The position numbers and the translations under genes are program-made. Source: Candidatus Kuenenia stuttgartensis (GTDB lineage Bacteria; Planctomycetota; Planctomycetia; Planctomycetales; Planctomycetaceae). Taken from it: a stretch of 55,000 nucleotides of DNA. Positions within the stretch are counted from its first letter, which is position 1. Every line of letters starts with the position of its first letter. This document shows, in pieces, positions 8,659 to 17,488 of this stretch. The DNA lies in assembly GCA_945906725.1 (NCBI GenBank), contig CAMDRI010000012.1, positions 1 through 55,000 on the forward strand, written 5' to 3'. The notes beneath the pieces are model-generated. The model saw only the letters and a list, made by a program, of their open reading frames with translations, did no database searches and had not been told where the DNA came from.

Positions 8659-9546
8659 TCACTTCGGCGTGGCGTCCCACACCTTCACCGTCTGATCGGA
8701 ACTGGCCGACGCCAGCCGTTTCCCGTCAGGGCTGAACGCCACGCTATTGACCCCGCCGGTGTGCCCTTCCAACGTGAGCGTCTCTTGTCCGCTCGTCGTG
8801 TCCCACACCTTCACCGTCTGATCGGAACTGGCCGACGCCAGCCGTTTCCCGTCCGGGCTGAACGCCACGCTATAGACGCCGTCGGTGTGCCCTTTCAACG
8901 TGAGCGTCTCCGCTCCGCTCGTGGCGTCCCACACCTTCACCGCCCGATCCTGGCTTGCCGACGCCAGCCGTTTCCCGTCCGGGCTGAACGCCACGCTCCA
9001 GACCATTTGTGGTTGCGCATCCACGCCGTCGTGCCCTTTCAACGTGAGCGTCTCCTGACCGCTCGTGGCGTCCCACACCTTCACCATCCCCTCAAGGCTT
9101 GCCGACGCCAGCCGTTTCCCGTCCGGGCTGAACACCACGCTGTTGACCGCTAGGGTGTGCCCTTCCAACGTGAGCGTCTCCTGACCGCTCGTGGCGTCCC
9201 ACACCTTCACCGTCCGATCCTGGCTTGCCGACGCCAGCCGTTTCCCGTCCGGGCTGAACGCCACGCTCGTGACCCAGCTGGTGTGCCCTTCCAACGTGAG
9301 CGTTTCCTGACCGCTCGTGGCATCCCACACCTTCACCGTCTTATCCACGCTTGCCGACGCCAGCCGTTTCCCGTCAGGGCTGAACGCCACGCTGTTGACC
9401 CCGCTGGCGTGCCCTTTCAACGTGAGCGTCTCATCAGCGGACTGGCAGCCGATGCCGACGACGACCCAGCCCGCCGCGGAGCAGAATCCCGCGACCCACG
9501 AACGACTGCGAAACCAACATGCGATGCGTGTGGTGATCTTCTGCAT
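8659..9546 (-). CDS. Exported WD40-repeat beta-propeller protein
   Basis: A 295-residue protein with an N-terminal hydrophobic export segment (about 12-33) ending in an imperfect lipobox-like GIGC, followed by six WD40 repeats. Each repeat runs GH...V.SV.FSPDGKRLASAS...VKVWDAT and most end SGQETLTL; the fourth has a seven-residue insertion (DAQPQMV region). Six visible blades with a short leader suggest either a six-bladed propeller or pairing with another chain. The repeats are almost identical at DNA as well as protein level, so the array is recently expanded or is being homogenised. Such proteins usually act as protein-interaction scaffolds; no partner is fused here. It converges on thiO. 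Confidence 0.85.
   Translation of the reverse strand: MQKITTRIACWFRSRSWVAGFCSAAGWVVVGIGCQSADETLTLKGHASGVNSVAFSPDGKRLASASVDKTVKVWDATSGQETLTLEGHTSWVTSVAFSPDGKRLASASQDRTVKVWDATSGQETLTLEGHTLAVNSVVFSPDGKRLASASLEGMVKVWDATSGQETLTLKGHDGVDAQPQMVWSVAFSPDGKRLASASQDRAVKVWDATSGAETLTLKGHTDGVYSVAFSPDGKRLASASSDQTVKVWDTTSGQETLTLEGHTGGVNSVAFSPDGKRLASASSDQTVKVWDATPK
8665..9440 (-). repeat. Near-identical ~126-bp DNA repeats encoding WD40 blades
   Basis: Six consecutive units share long exact words such as GACGCCAGCCGTTTCCCGTC and CCCACACCTTCACC at a spacing of about 126 bp (longer for the unit with the insertion). Synonymous positions are conserved too, which points to recent duplication or gene conversion rather than ancient propeller evolution. 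Confidence 0.85.
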
Positions 9547-9950
9547 GGTCGCTACGTTCCTTTCGCACCTGTGCCAAGAGGGGCAGGTCCGCGGTGCAGA
9601 CCTCGATCAAATTGAAATGCTCGGCTCAGTGTATGGCGGTGCTCCGCACGTCTCAATCCGCCATGAACTGCCGCACGACGGACACGAGACATCGCCCGAC
9701 GGGTCATCGTTGACGACGTCGATCGGATTGTGGAAATGCGAACAGCGAATCTCCATGGTGGAGGATGGGCACTCTTGGCCGTCTCTTTTTGTGCTGAAAA
9801 ACGAGAAACCACAGGGACAGGCAATCCGCTAAATGCGGACCACTTCAGGCCATGCGATCCAGCGATGATTCGATTGCAAAAGCTGGCGAGTCTTCCAATC
9901 CTCTGGAGGTTCACGAGTTCCACGTTCAATTGGCTTCGGGGAGTGCTGCA
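9547..9950. other. Divergent gap between the WD40 and ceramidase genes
   Basis: About 400 bp that must hold the promoters of both divergent genes; no clear consensus is visible. Near 9763..9783 lies a single copy of the GATGGGCACTCTTGGCCGTC word, which elsewhere forms palindrome arms (11401, 24976). Its partner arm here is degenerate, so this looks like a decayed element. Open frames across it are out-of-frame shadows. Confidence 0.5.
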
Positions 9951-11393
9951 ATGCGACTTGCTCAATGTCTGCTGGTTGGAGTGTTGTTGGTTCCTGTGTG
10001 CTCCGTCGCGATCGCGAAAGCCGATGGGCTGCAAGCCGGGGCGGCGACGAGCAACATCACGCCGGAGATCGGCGGCGAGATCATCGGCGGGTTCGTGCCA
10101 TATCCGTCCAAGCACATCCACGACGAATTGCACGCTCGGTGTTTGGTGCTCGATGACGGGAAGATTAAATTGGCGTTGGTCGTGTGCGACTTGCTCGGCA
10201 TCCAGCGAGTTGTCAGCACGGAGGCTCGGCGATTGATTCAGGAGATGATCGCGATTCCGCCAGAGTGCGTGATGATCAGCGCGACGCACACGCACTCGGC
10301 CACCAGTGCGTTGGGAAAGGATCGACTCAAGCCCGAACAGACATTGGACAACTATCAGCAGTTCGTGGCTCGACGCATTGCCGACGGCGTGGCGCGAGCC
10401 TTCAACAATCGGCGGCCAGCGCAGATCGCGTTTGGAACGGCGGAAGCTCCGGAACATGTCTTCAACCGTCGCTGGCACATGCGGCCGGGAACCGTGCCGG
10501 TGAATCCGTTCGGCGGCAGCGAACTCGTGAAGATGAATCCTCCCGCCGGCAGCCCGAACCTCACCGAACCGGCCGGGCCGACTGATCCGACCGTTTCGTT
10601 CATCGCAGTGCGTGACCCAGACGGTGCGATGATTTCCGTCTTCGCAGCGTACTCGCTGCACTACGTCGGCGGGGTCGGAGCCGCCGACATCTCGTCCGAT
10701 TACTACGGCGTCTTCAGCGAGCACCTCAAACGGCTGATCGAAGATGACCAGCCGAGTGCCCCGCCGTTCGTGGCAATGATGGCTAACGGGACCAGCGGCG
10801 ACATCAACAACATCAATTTCCGCACTCCGCGACCTGGCAAGAAACAGTACGAGCAAATCCGTTTCGTCGCCGAAGACGTCGCCTCGAAAGTTCATGCCGC
10901 GATGGCCAAGCTGGAGTACCGTGACAACCTGCCGCTGGCGGCTCGATATCGCGAGCCGGTCATCACCTGGAGAAAGCCAACGGCCGAACAAACGAAGTGG
11001 ATGGAAGAGACGCTCGCCGCCGGCCCGAAGAGCAAACAGGATTTGCCGTTCATCTACGCTGAACGCATCTCGCGCTTGGCGAAGTACCCCGAAACGACAA
11101 CTGTCCCGCTGCACATTCTGCGAATCGGCGACGTCTGCATCGGCACGATGCCCTGCGAGGTCTTCGTCGAGATCGGCCTCGACTTCAAACGCCGCTCTCC
11201 CCTGCCCCACTCGTTCATGGTCGAGCTGGCTCACGGCTACTTCGGCTATCTGCCGACGCCAAGACAACATCAACTCGGCGGCTACGAAACCTGGCTCGGC
11301 ACGAACCGGCTGGAGATCAATGCGTCCGACAAGCTGCTAGACCAATTGATTGAGATGGCGAAAGAGGTCACGGCTGATCCTGCAGTGAAGTGA
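9951..11393 (+). CDS. Neutral/alkaline non-lysosomal ceramidase-like hydrolase
   Basis: A 480-residue secreted protein of the neutral ceramidase N-terminal family, whose members hydrolyse the amide of ceramide-like lipids with a zinc site. A signal peptide (about 1-25) precedes LQAGAATSNITPE, the family's first strand. ATHTHS at 111-116 carries the zinc-binding histidines, and MANGTSGDINN is the conserved turn near the active site. It is shorter than the roughly 650-750-residue ceramidases and lacks their C-terminal Ig-like domain, as is usual for planctomycete members. The chosen ATG gives a normal signal peptide; an upstream in-frame ATG at 9852 adds 33 non-signal residues. The actual lipid or peptide substrate is unknown. 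It converges on the aminotransferase with a palindrome between. Confidence 0.8.
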   Translation: MRLAQCLLVGVLLVPVCSVAIAKADGLQAGAATSNITPEIGGEIIGGFVPYPSKHIHDELHARCLVLDDGKIKLALVVCDLLGIQRVVSTEARRLIQEMIAIPPECVMISATHTHSATSALGKDRLKPEQTLDNYQQFVARRIADGVARAFNNRRPAQIAFGTAEAPEHVFNRRWHMRPGTVPVNPFGGSELVKMNPPAGSPNLTEPAGPTDPTVSFIAVRDPDGAMISVFAAYSLHYVGGVGAADISSDYYGVFSEHLKRLIEDDQPSAPPFVAMMANGTSGDINNINFRTPRPGKKQYEQIRFVAEDVASKVHAAMAKLEYRDNLPLAARYREPVITWRKPTAEQTKWMEETLAAGPKSKQDLPFIYAERISRLAKYPETTTVPLHILRIGDVCIGTMPCEVFVEIGLDFKRRSPLPHSFMVELAHGYFGYLPTPRQHQLGGYETWLGTNRLEINASDKLLDQLIEMAKEVTADPAVK

Positions 11394-11399
11394 TTTGCA

Positions 11400-11464
11400 G
11401 GATGGGCATTCTTGCCCGCCCTCTGGAGGATCGACGAAAGACAGGACGGGCAAGAGTGCCCACC
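11400..11464. repeat. Palindrome between convergent genes (GGGCAxTCTTGCCCG type)
   Basis: The left arm GATGGGCATTCTTGCCCGCC (11401-11420) and right arm GGACGGGCAAGAGTGCCCAC pair at most positions across a spacer of about 23 bp. It occupies essentially the whole gap between the ceramidase stop and the aminotransferase stop. No T-tract follows on either strand. The same arm word occurs at 24976 and, decayed, at 9763 and 35571. Confidence 0.85.
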
Positions 11465-12748
11465 CTACCCACGCACCGCTCGATTGAGCCGCCGCATTCC
11501 TTCGCGAATGCCGTCGATTGATTGCACGCCGAAGCTGAGTCGCATGTGATTGCGTTCGCGCTGCTCGCGTGGGCCGCCGAAACAGAGTTCTCCGGGGACG
11601 TACATCACTTGCTCGACATCGACGGCTCGTCGGAACAGCGGCGAATCGAATCCGGTCGCGACGTGTGGAGGCAGTGTCATCCAGACGTACAAGCCGCCGT
11701 GTGGGTGGACCCACGAGACGCCGGACAGGTCCGCGAAGAACTCATCGGCGGCGGACAACATCGCGTCTCTTTTTAACCGATAGGCCGCACGAACCTCGGC
11801 AGCGTGTGTTGCGAAGCGGCCGGACGCGAGCAGTTCGGCCAGCAAGTGCTGGTTGAAATTGGCCGAGCCGAAATCCTGGTTCCCCTTCAAGTCGTTGATG
11901 GACTTTCGCAGCTCATGCGGCATCAGGCCGAAGCCGACCCGCAGGCCGGGGGAGAAACTTTTCGAGAATGTCCCTGCATGTATGACCGTGTCACCGTCGG
12001 CATCGCAGGACCAAACGCTGCGCGGCATCGAGCCGTCGTAGTGCAGTTCGCGGTATGCGGCGTCTTCGAGTACATAAATCATCTCGCCCCGCCGTCGCGA
12101 CCAGTCCTTCGCGATCGCGACCAACTCAGCGCGGCGGTCGAGCGACAAGCTGATGCCGGTCGGATTCTCAAACTCGCTGACGACGTAAATGAGCTTCACA
12201 CGCGACAACTCCCCGACCGATTCGAGTCGTTGCAGTTCGGCCGTCAGAGCGTCCATTCGCAGTCCGTGCTCATCTGCCGGCAACGCAATCGTGTGAGCAC
12301 CGACACCGTCGAGCACTCCTAGAAAGACGAAGTACGTCGCCGCGGCCACAAGGCAAATGTCTCCCGGATCGAGCAGCGTGTCCGCCAACAGCGCGAGCAA
12401 CTGCTGCGAGCCGGTCGTGCAGACGAACTCGTCGGCGGTCGCCTCGCGAGTTCTCATCGGGACTGACGTCCGTTCGAGCCGATTGTGGTACTCGGCCAGT
12501 TGCTGCCTCAGCCGCAAGTCCCCCAATGACGTGCCGTACTGCAACGCCAGTCGTCCTCGCGACTCGTCGGACAGAATCGATCGCGCCGCCTCAAGCGTCT
12601 CGGTCAGCGGCAGCGACGAAGCATCGACCAAGCCAGCGGCCAGCGATAGCACTTGGGGATGCTCGACCCCTTGCTGCATCAAAAAACTGATCGCGGAATC
12701 TTTGACCTGCTGGCGACGTTGGCTGAAAGGTGGAGAAGTCTGACTCAT
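11465..12748 (-). CDS. PLP-dependent aminotransferase (class I/II, LysN/2-aminoadipate type)
   Basis: A 427-residue fold-type I aminotransferase. VLSLAAGLVDASSLP is the N-terminal substrate-side motif, LQYGTSLGDLRLRQQLA and TTGSQQLLALLADTLLDPGD are the PLP-phosphate region, and SEFENPTGISLSLDRR contains the conserved NPTG. EDAAYREL holds the PLP-ring Asp, and HAGTFSKSFSPGLRVGF holds Lys263, which forms the Schiff base. The family (MocR catalytic-domain-like without the DNA-binding part, as in 2-aminoadipate or alanine/valine aminotransferases) makes an amino-acid role near certain, but the substrate is open. The start at 12748 removes 94 residues of non-homologous upstream sequence. It is divergent from the DUF1501 gene at 12925. 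Confidence 0.85.
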   Translation of the reverse strand: MSQTSPPFSQRRQQVKDSAISFLMQQGVEHPQVLSLAAGLVDASSLPLTETLEAARSILSDESRGRLALQYGTSLGDLRLRQQLAEYHNRLERTSVPMRTREATADEFVCTTGSQQLLALLADTLLDPGDICLVAAATYFVFLGVLDGVGAHTIALPADEHGLRMDALTAELQRLESVGELSRVKLIYVVSEFENPTGISLSLDRRAELVAIAKDWSRRRGEMIYVLEDAAYRELHYDGSMPRSVWSCDADGDTVIHAGTFSKSFSPGLRVGFGLMPHELRKSINDLKGNQDFGSANFNQHLLAELLASGRFATHAAEVRAAYRLKRDAMLSAADEFFADLSGVSWVHPHGGLYVWMTLPPHVATGFDSPLFRRAVDVEQVMYVPGELCFGGPREQRERNHMRLSFGVQSIDGIREGMRRLNRAVRG

Positions 12749-12924
12749 CGAGACGTTGTAATCGTCGCCGCCGATTCCTGGCCACTCTGGGAGGGCCCTT
12801 TGAGATGCGATGCAGCCTTCCGCGGGTGCGGTGTGAGGTGTTATTTTGCCGATGTTTGCAGCGACTGAAGCCTCTCGCTTTGGTCTCGGATGTGAGGCGT
12901 GTCCACCAGGAGGAGAGATCCCCG

Positions 12925-14262
12925 ATGCTGACGATTCTGAAATCAACTGCCCGACGGACTCGCTTTTGCGATGGTTTGTCGCGACGAAGTTTTTTGCAAA
13001 TTGGCTCGATGGCCTTGGGCGGACTGACACTGCCCGATCTGTTGCGGGCCGAGCAAGCTGGCACCGCGAAGACGTCGAACAAGTCGGTCATCGTCGTCTA
13101 CTTGTCCGGCGGGATCGCGCATCAGGACACCGTCGATCTGAAGCCGGACGCTCCCGACGAGATTCGTGGCGAATTCAAGCCGATCGATTCCAAGGTTCCT
13201 GGCATCCAACTTGGCGAGCTCTTGCCGAAGTTGGCGAACTGCACGGACCGGATGGCGATCATTCGCAGTGTCGTCGGACAAGTCGATGAGCACAGCAGTT
13301 TTCAAAGCCTGACCGGCCGCACGATGAGCACGGCGCAGCGTGAAGGCTGGCCGAACTTCGGCTCGGCGATCGCCAACATGATGGGACCAAAGGACGCGAT
13401 CACTCCGGCGTTCGTCGACTTGTTCCCGACGATGCAGCATCGGCCGTACAACAGCCCCGCGCCAGGAATGCTCGGCCCGTCGTTTCGCGGAGTGCGAGCG
13501 GACGGCGAAGACCTCGACAGCATGAAACTCCGATTCGTCGATGCGTCGCGGTTCGGAACGCGGCGCGAACTGCTGGCGTCGATTGACGGAATCAAACGTG
13601 ACGTCGAAAGCCCGTCGCTGGCCGGCATGGACTCGAGCTACCAAAAAGCGTTCGACGTCCTCACGTCCAGTCGACTGGTCGATGCGCTCGACGTCGAGAA
13701 GGAAGACCCGAAAGTCCGCGAACGCTACGGCAAGGGATCGGCCAAGCATCTGGGAGACGGTGCCCCGATGTGGAACGATCAGCTCTTGCAAGCGCGGCGA
13801 TTGGTTGAAGCAGGTGTGCGGGTCGTCACCGTGGCCTACGGTTTCTGGGACACTCACGGCCAGAACTTCAAGCACCTCAAGGATCACTTGCCGCTGTTCG
13901 ATACCGGCATTTCGGCGTTGATCGAAGATATTTACGCTCGCGGCTTGGACCGGGATGTGACCGTCTGCGTCATCGGTGAATTCGGACGGACCCCGAAGAT
14001 CAACAAAGACGCCGGCCGCGATCACTGGCCGCGAGTCAACAGCGCAATCCTGGCCGGTGGCGGCCTACGCGTTGGCCGAGTACTCGGCGCGACCGACAAG
14101 TTCGGTGATTCAGCCATCGACCGGCCGATCCACTACCAGGACGTGCTCGCGACTTTGTACAACAATCTCGGCTACGGTGAAGACCCGACAGTGACGACGA
14201 TCGCAGGTGCTCGCATTCGAGTGCTGCCGACGACTGCGCGAGTCATCAGCGAGTTGATTTGA
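12925..14262 (+). CDS. DUF1501 family protein
   Basis: A 445-residue exported protein of the DUF1501 family, which belongs to the alkaline-phosphatase/sulfatase-like superfamily and is greatly expanded in planctomycetes; the function is unproven. A Tat-type leader ([15 protein letters not shown]) precedes [23 protein letters not shown], with the family's Asp-rich metal-site region. [22 protein letters not shown] and [23 protein letters not shown] are the C-terminal conserved blocks with metal-type His/Asp. The start at the ATG of 12925 is set by an excellent AGGAGGAGA site at 12909-12917; an upstream in-frame GTG at 12730 overlaps the divergent aminotransferase. dapF follows after 26 bp and is probably co-transcribed. 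Unusually, no DUF1549/1553 partner is adjacent. Confidence 0.9.
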   Translation: MLTILKSTARRTRFCDGLSRRSFLQIGSMALGGLTLPDLLRAEQAGTAKTSNKSVIVVYLSGGIAHQDTVDLKPDAPDEIRGEFKPIDSKVPGIQLGELLPKLANCTDRMAIIRSVVGQVDEHSSFQSLTGRTMSTAQREGWPNFGSAIANMMGPKDAITPAFVDLFPTMQHRPYNSPAPGMLGPSFRGVRADGEDLDSMKLRFVDASRFGTRRELLASIDGIKRDVESPSLAGMDSSYQKAFDVLTSSRLVDALDVEKEDPKVRERYGKGSAKHLGDGAPMWNDQLLQARRLVEAGVRVVTVAYGFWDTHGQNFKHLKDHLPLFDTGISALIEDIYARGLDRDVTVCVIGEFGRTPKINKDAGRDHWPRVNSAILAGGGLRVGRVLGATDKFGDSAIDRPIHYQDVLATLYNNLGYGEDPTVTTIAGARIRVLPTTARVISELI

Positions 14263-14288
14263 GTTCCGCGAAAGGACAAGTGACGATC

Positions 14289-15125
14289 ATGCGATTCACC
14301 AAAATGCACGGAACCGGCAACGACTACGTCTACGTCAACTGCTTCGAGGAGAAGTTTCCGGCGGACGTTGCGAAGCTGGCGATTCAGATCAGCGATCGGC
14401 ACTTTGGCGTCGGCGGCGATGGCCTCGTTCTGATTTGCCCATCGGAGGTTGCCGACGCTCGGATGCGGATGTGGAACGCCGATGGCAGCGAGTCGGAGAT
14501 GTGCGGCAGCGCAGTTCGCTGCGTGGCGAAGTATCTGTTCGACCACGGGATTGCTCGGCGCGAGACACTTCGAATCGAAACCGGCCGAGGCGTGTTGACA
14601 CTGCAATGCGACGTGGACGGTGGCCGGGTTCACCAAGTCCGGGTCAACATGGGACCACCGATCCTCACGAGCGCTGACATTCCGACGACGCTGACGGGCG
14701 ATCCGCCGATTCGCCAGAAGCTGACGGCCGGCGACAAGACGTTCGAGGTCAGTTGCGTCTCGATGGGCAATCCGCATTGCGTCACGTTCGTAGACGAAAT
14801 CAACGACGACTGGGTGCTCCGTATCGGCCCGCTCGTCGAGAAGCATCCAGCCTTCCCACGCCGCGTGAATGTCGAGTTCATCCAAGTTCTCTCGCGTTCC
14901 GAATTCAACATGCGAGTCTGGGAACGAGGCTCTGGTGAAACCTGGGCCTGCGGAACGGGAGCTTGTGCATCGGCCGTCGCCGGTGTCCTCGCGGGACTCA
15001 CCGACCGCAAAGTCACCGCCCATTTGCGAGGCGGCGATCTGCACCTCGAATGGCCCGAAACCGGAGAAGTCTACATGACCGGCCCAGCCGTCGAGGTTTG
15101 TTCGGGCGTGTACGAGCCACGCTGA
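14289..15125 (+). CDS. dapF: Diaminopimelate epimerase
   Basis: A 278-residue DapF, which interconverts LL- and meso-diaminopimelate for lysine and peptidoglycan synthesis in the cytoplasm. The N-terminus [14 protein letters not shown] is diagnostic. The two catalytic cysteines are in [10 protein letters not shown] (Cys72) and [10 protein letters not shown] (Cys221), and MGNPHCVTF and VNVEFIQ are the other family signatures. The start at 14289 has a plausible AAAGGA site upstream; an in-frame ATG at 14259 would add ten residues. A meso-DAP enzyme fits the evidence that planctomycetes make peptidoglycan. It lies 26 bp behind the DUF1501 gene. Confidence 0.95.
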   Translation: MRFTKMHGTGNDYVYVNCFEEKFPADVAKLAIQISDRHFGVGGDGLVLICPSEVADARMRMWNADGSESEMCGSAVRCVAKYLFDHGIARRETLRIETGRGVLTLQCDVDGGRVHQVRVNMGPPILTSADIPTTLTGDPPIRQKLTAGDKTFEVSCVSMGNPHCVTFVDEINDDWVLRIGPLVEKHPAFPRRVNVEFIQVLSRSEFNMRVWERGSGETWACGTGACASAVAGVLAGLTDRKVTAHLRGGDLHLEWPETGEVYMTGPAVEVCSGVYEPR

Positions 15126-15207
15126 AGTCGGAAGTCGGAAAGACATTTAATCGCACTACGTTCCGCTCTTCGCCTTCCCCATTCCCATTCTCCTTCCGAC
15201 TTCCTCT
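15124..15207. repeat. Inverted GAAGTCGGAAG repeat at the dapF stop
   Basis: GAAGTCGGAAGTCGGAAAG begins inside the dapF TGA, and CCTTCCGACTTCCTC lies near 15193-15207. The outer 11 bases pair perfectly. The spacer is pyrimidine-rich (TTCCCCATTCCCATTC). It abuts a 3' end like the other palindromes. Confidence 0.6.
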
Positions 15208-15337
15208 TGCTGCACTCTTCAATTGCAGCTATCAACCCGCCCTCTTCTCGATCCTGCCTCTCGGCCCGCCTCTTGTGGTTCGCCCGATTCTTGGGTGAGC
15301 CTTCATTTCACCTCGAAATCATCGCACTGCAACGACC

Positions 15338-16030
15338 ATGAATTGTTCCGTCGATCCGAAATGGATGTCGGTTCGTTGGCGCGTCTGCGCGGGCCTGTTG
15401 GCTGCGTTGACTTTGCTCGCCAATGTCGGCGGTTGTTCGTTGGGAGTCATGGCTGGCCGAGCGATCTTCGGCGATCCGAAAATTCCCTCGGAGTTTTCGA
15501 CGCGCACTGGCATCGACCTGACCAAAGACGAAAAGAAACTGTTGGTCGTGGTGCGAACACCGCAATCGATTGAAGGAGACCTCCCGTCGTTGGAAGTTGA
15601 TCTGATCGACTCCGTCTCACGCAGGCTCAAGCTGCATGGTGTGCAGGTTGTGAACCCGGACGAGGTCGCTAAATGGATCGACAAGAACGGTGGACGATTC
15701 GATCACCCCAGCGAATTGGCTCGTGAATTCGACACCGACTTCATCGCCGTCATTGACGTGGACACGTTCAGCCTGCACGACGCGGGCAGCCCCAATCTGT
15801 ATCACGGCACCGCGTCCGGCCAGATGCAGGTCTTTCGAGTGCAAGAGATCGGCGGATCGAAAGACGCTCAGCAAGTCTTTTCGGGAAATTTCCGCAATCA
15901 ATATCCGCCGCATGGCCCCGTGGCGATCGATTCGCTCTCGCGCAAGATGTTCGAGATGCGGTTCGTGGACCATCTCAGCGACAGGCTGGGTAGTCGCTTC
16001 TACGACTACCGACTCGGAGACGAGATGTGA
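15338..16030 (+). CDS. Lipoprotein of unknown function (paralogue of the next gene)
   Basis: A 230-residue predicted lipoprotein. The signal peptide ends in the lipobox VGGC (Cys33 from the first ATG). The ATG at 15365 would give a more typical 24-residue leader and may be the true start. The mature part has alternating strand/helix character: KKLLVVVRTP, a helix ending SVSRRLKLHGVQVVNPDEV, then ELAREFDTDFIAVIDVDTFSLHD. This matches the layout of the next gene (LIQHKMRVTNPDQV, KALGVKYVVYIDLESFNLWE), so the two are tandem paralogues. I do not recognise a named domain; the alternation recalls small periplasmic LpoB/CsgG-like folds, but that is a guess. The gene overlaps the next by four bases, so they are co-transcribed. 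Confidence 0.75.
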   Translation: MNCSVDPKWMSVRWRVCAGLLAALTLLANVGGCSLGVMAGRAIFGDPKIPSEFSTRTGIDLTKDEKKLLVVVRTPQSIEGDLPSLEVDLIDSVSRRLKLHGVQVVNPDEVAKWIDKNGGRFDHPSELAREFDTDFIAVIDVDTFSLHDAGSPNLYHGTASGQMQVFRVQEIGGSKDAQQVFSGNFRNQYPPHGPVAIDSLSRKMFEMRFVDHLSDRLGSRFYDYRLGDEM

Positions 16031-16872
16031 TGACGAACTACGAATTACGAATTACGAAAGAGTGTCGAATGACAAACTCCGAACAGGCTCAGCAATTTGA
16101 TTTGGGATCGAACAATGTTCGGCGTCACGGCGCGGTTGTCGATCATTCCACCAGTGGCTATGAACCACTTCGTCATTCGGGCTTCGTCATTCCCTCGTCA
16201 TTCGTCATTCGTCATTCGTCATTTTGCCTCTCGATCCTCGCGTTGCTGATCCCGCTCACCTGCACCGGTTGCTTAAAGCCGTTGATTTTCTGGGGCTACC
16301 TGCTGGGCGGGCCGCCGTCGATTGAGCCGGACTTCGATGTCATGACCAAAAAGTCAATGACCGCCAAAGAGGCCACCGTTGCCGTCGTCTGCTACGCGCC
16401 TCTGGACGTGAAGTACGACTTTTCCGCCATCGATCATGAACTCGCGAAGTTCCTCACCTACCGCCTCATCCAGCACAAGATGAGAGTCACCAACCCAGAT
16501 CAAGTAAGAGCCTGGTTGGACGAGAACTCCGAAAACTGGGACGAGCCGTCCGAAATCGGCAAGGCGCTGGGTGTGAAGTACGTCGTCTACATCGACCTGG
16601 AGAGTTTCAACCTGTGGGAAGAGCACAGCCACGACCTGCTCCGCGGCCATGCAGAGGGAGTCGTCAGCGTCTTCGAGATCGACGCGGATGGCGAGGGGGA
16701 TAAGATCTACACGAAGGAGATCACTTCTCGATTCCCAACCGTCGCTCCGCGAGCTGCCACCGAGGTTCCCTTCGCGACCTTCAAGCAGCAGTATCTCGCG
16801 AGGCTGAGCGAAGAAATCGGCCGGCTGTTCTACGAGCACTACAGCGGCGACGACATTCCCGACGCGACGTAG
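16027..16872 (+). CDS. Lipoprotein paralogue with repeat-derived leader
   Basis: A 281-residue frame whose last about 200 residues parallel the preceding lipoprotein (strand, helix, TNPDQV, KYVVYIDLESF). The hydrophobic core LSILALLIPLTCTGC looks like a lipoprotein signal peptide. However, the roughly 65 residues before it are translated from a dispersed GACGAATTACGAAT/GTCATTCGTCATTC repeat. No ATG lies between that repeat and the hydrophobic core, so either translation starts at GTG 16027, ATG 16030 or ATG 16069 and gives a very long n-region, or an internal TTG is used. The repeat seems to have replaced the original 5' end of the gene. Function unknown; it is coupled to its paralogue. Confidence 0.65.
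   Translation: MMTNYELRITKECRMTNSEQAQQFDLGSNNVRRHGAVVDHSTSGYEPLRHSGFVIPSSFVIRHSSFCLSILALLIPLTCTGCLKPLIFWGYLLGGPPSIEPDFDVMTKKSMTAKEATVAVVCYAPLDVKYDFSAIDHELAKFLTYRLIQHKMRVTNPDQVRAWLDENSENWDEPSEIGKALGVKYVVYIDLESFNLWEEHSHDLLRGHAEGVVSVFEIDADGEGDKIYTKEITSRFPTVAPRAATEVPFATFKQQYLARLSEEIGRLFYEHYSGDDIPDAT
16030..16222. repeat. Dispersed GTCATTC inverted repeat element
   Basis: The left arm is built of GACGAACTACGAATTACGAA units directly after the stop of the first lipoprotein. The right arm carries repeated TCGTCATTCGTCATTCGTCA (16187-16222). The two arms are roughly reverse complements, with an unrelated centre of about 120 bp. A second copy lies at 33318..33440. Confidence 0.75.
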
Positions 16873-16882
16873 CACCGGCGAG

Positions 16883-17488
16883 GATAAAACGCTGCTCACG
16901 CTGGCGATGACTCAGCTTCAGAACGACATACTGGATGCCGTCGCCGATTGGGTGACGACCGAGTCCAACGCCTGGACCGAATTCCAGGGAGTCGAGGAGC
17001 CTGCCTACAATCAATTCGTCGATGCCGAGGCGACGGCACGCGGGATTGCTCAGGGGTTGATCGACGGAGCCAATGCGACCTGGCTGTGAGCACAGAAAAC
17101 GGCGGCGGAAGATTGCTGGGGCTCAGTCAATCAGGCGCTCGATGACTGGAACATGGCTCACGATGGAGCAGTCGCCGATTTCATGGACGACAGGAATGGC
17201 GCCGTCGCCGATTGGACGACCGGCGAAGCCGGAGCACAGGCTCAGTACGCCGCGATCGAGATTCCGGCATGGACTCAATTCCAGACGATCCGGTCGGCCG
17301 CTCAGTTGCAGTTCAACAGCGATGCCCAAGACGCATTCGACGACTAGACCGACGCCGAAAAGGATGCCCGCGACGACCTCGAGGCGGCCGGCGACGTCGC
17401 GACCGTCGATCCAACCTGGGATGCGTATCAAGCCGCCGTCACATCTGCGGAGAGCGATTGCCTCGGCCAGGAAGAATGTGACACAGAC
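16883..17488 (+). pseudogene. Remnant of an Ala/Asp-rich repetitive protein, two in-frame stops
   Basis: One reading frame runs through about 600 bp with coherent Ala/Asp/Trp-rich composition (AVADW, AWTEF, ADFMDD, AVADWTTGEAGA) but is cut by TGA at 17087-17089 and TAG at 17345-17347. The three segments clearly belong to one former protein; motifs of the type A-ADW-T-E-A recur before and after the first stop. Planctomycetes carry large extracellular proteins with such degenerate coiled repeats, and this looks like an internal fragment of one. It overlaps nothing functional. Because one stop is TAG and no Cys context is present, I do not read the TGA as selenocysteine. Confidence 0.6.

Noticed and set aside
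9552..11273. 573-codon minus-strand frame opposite the ceramidase gene
   Set aside because: It is the GC-bias shadow of a well-supported gene; Arg/His-rich and without motifs.
17087..17347. TGA at 17087 as a second selenocysteine codon
   Set aside because: The same frame has a TAG further on, there is no neighbouring Cys, and no hairpin at SECIS distance was seen.
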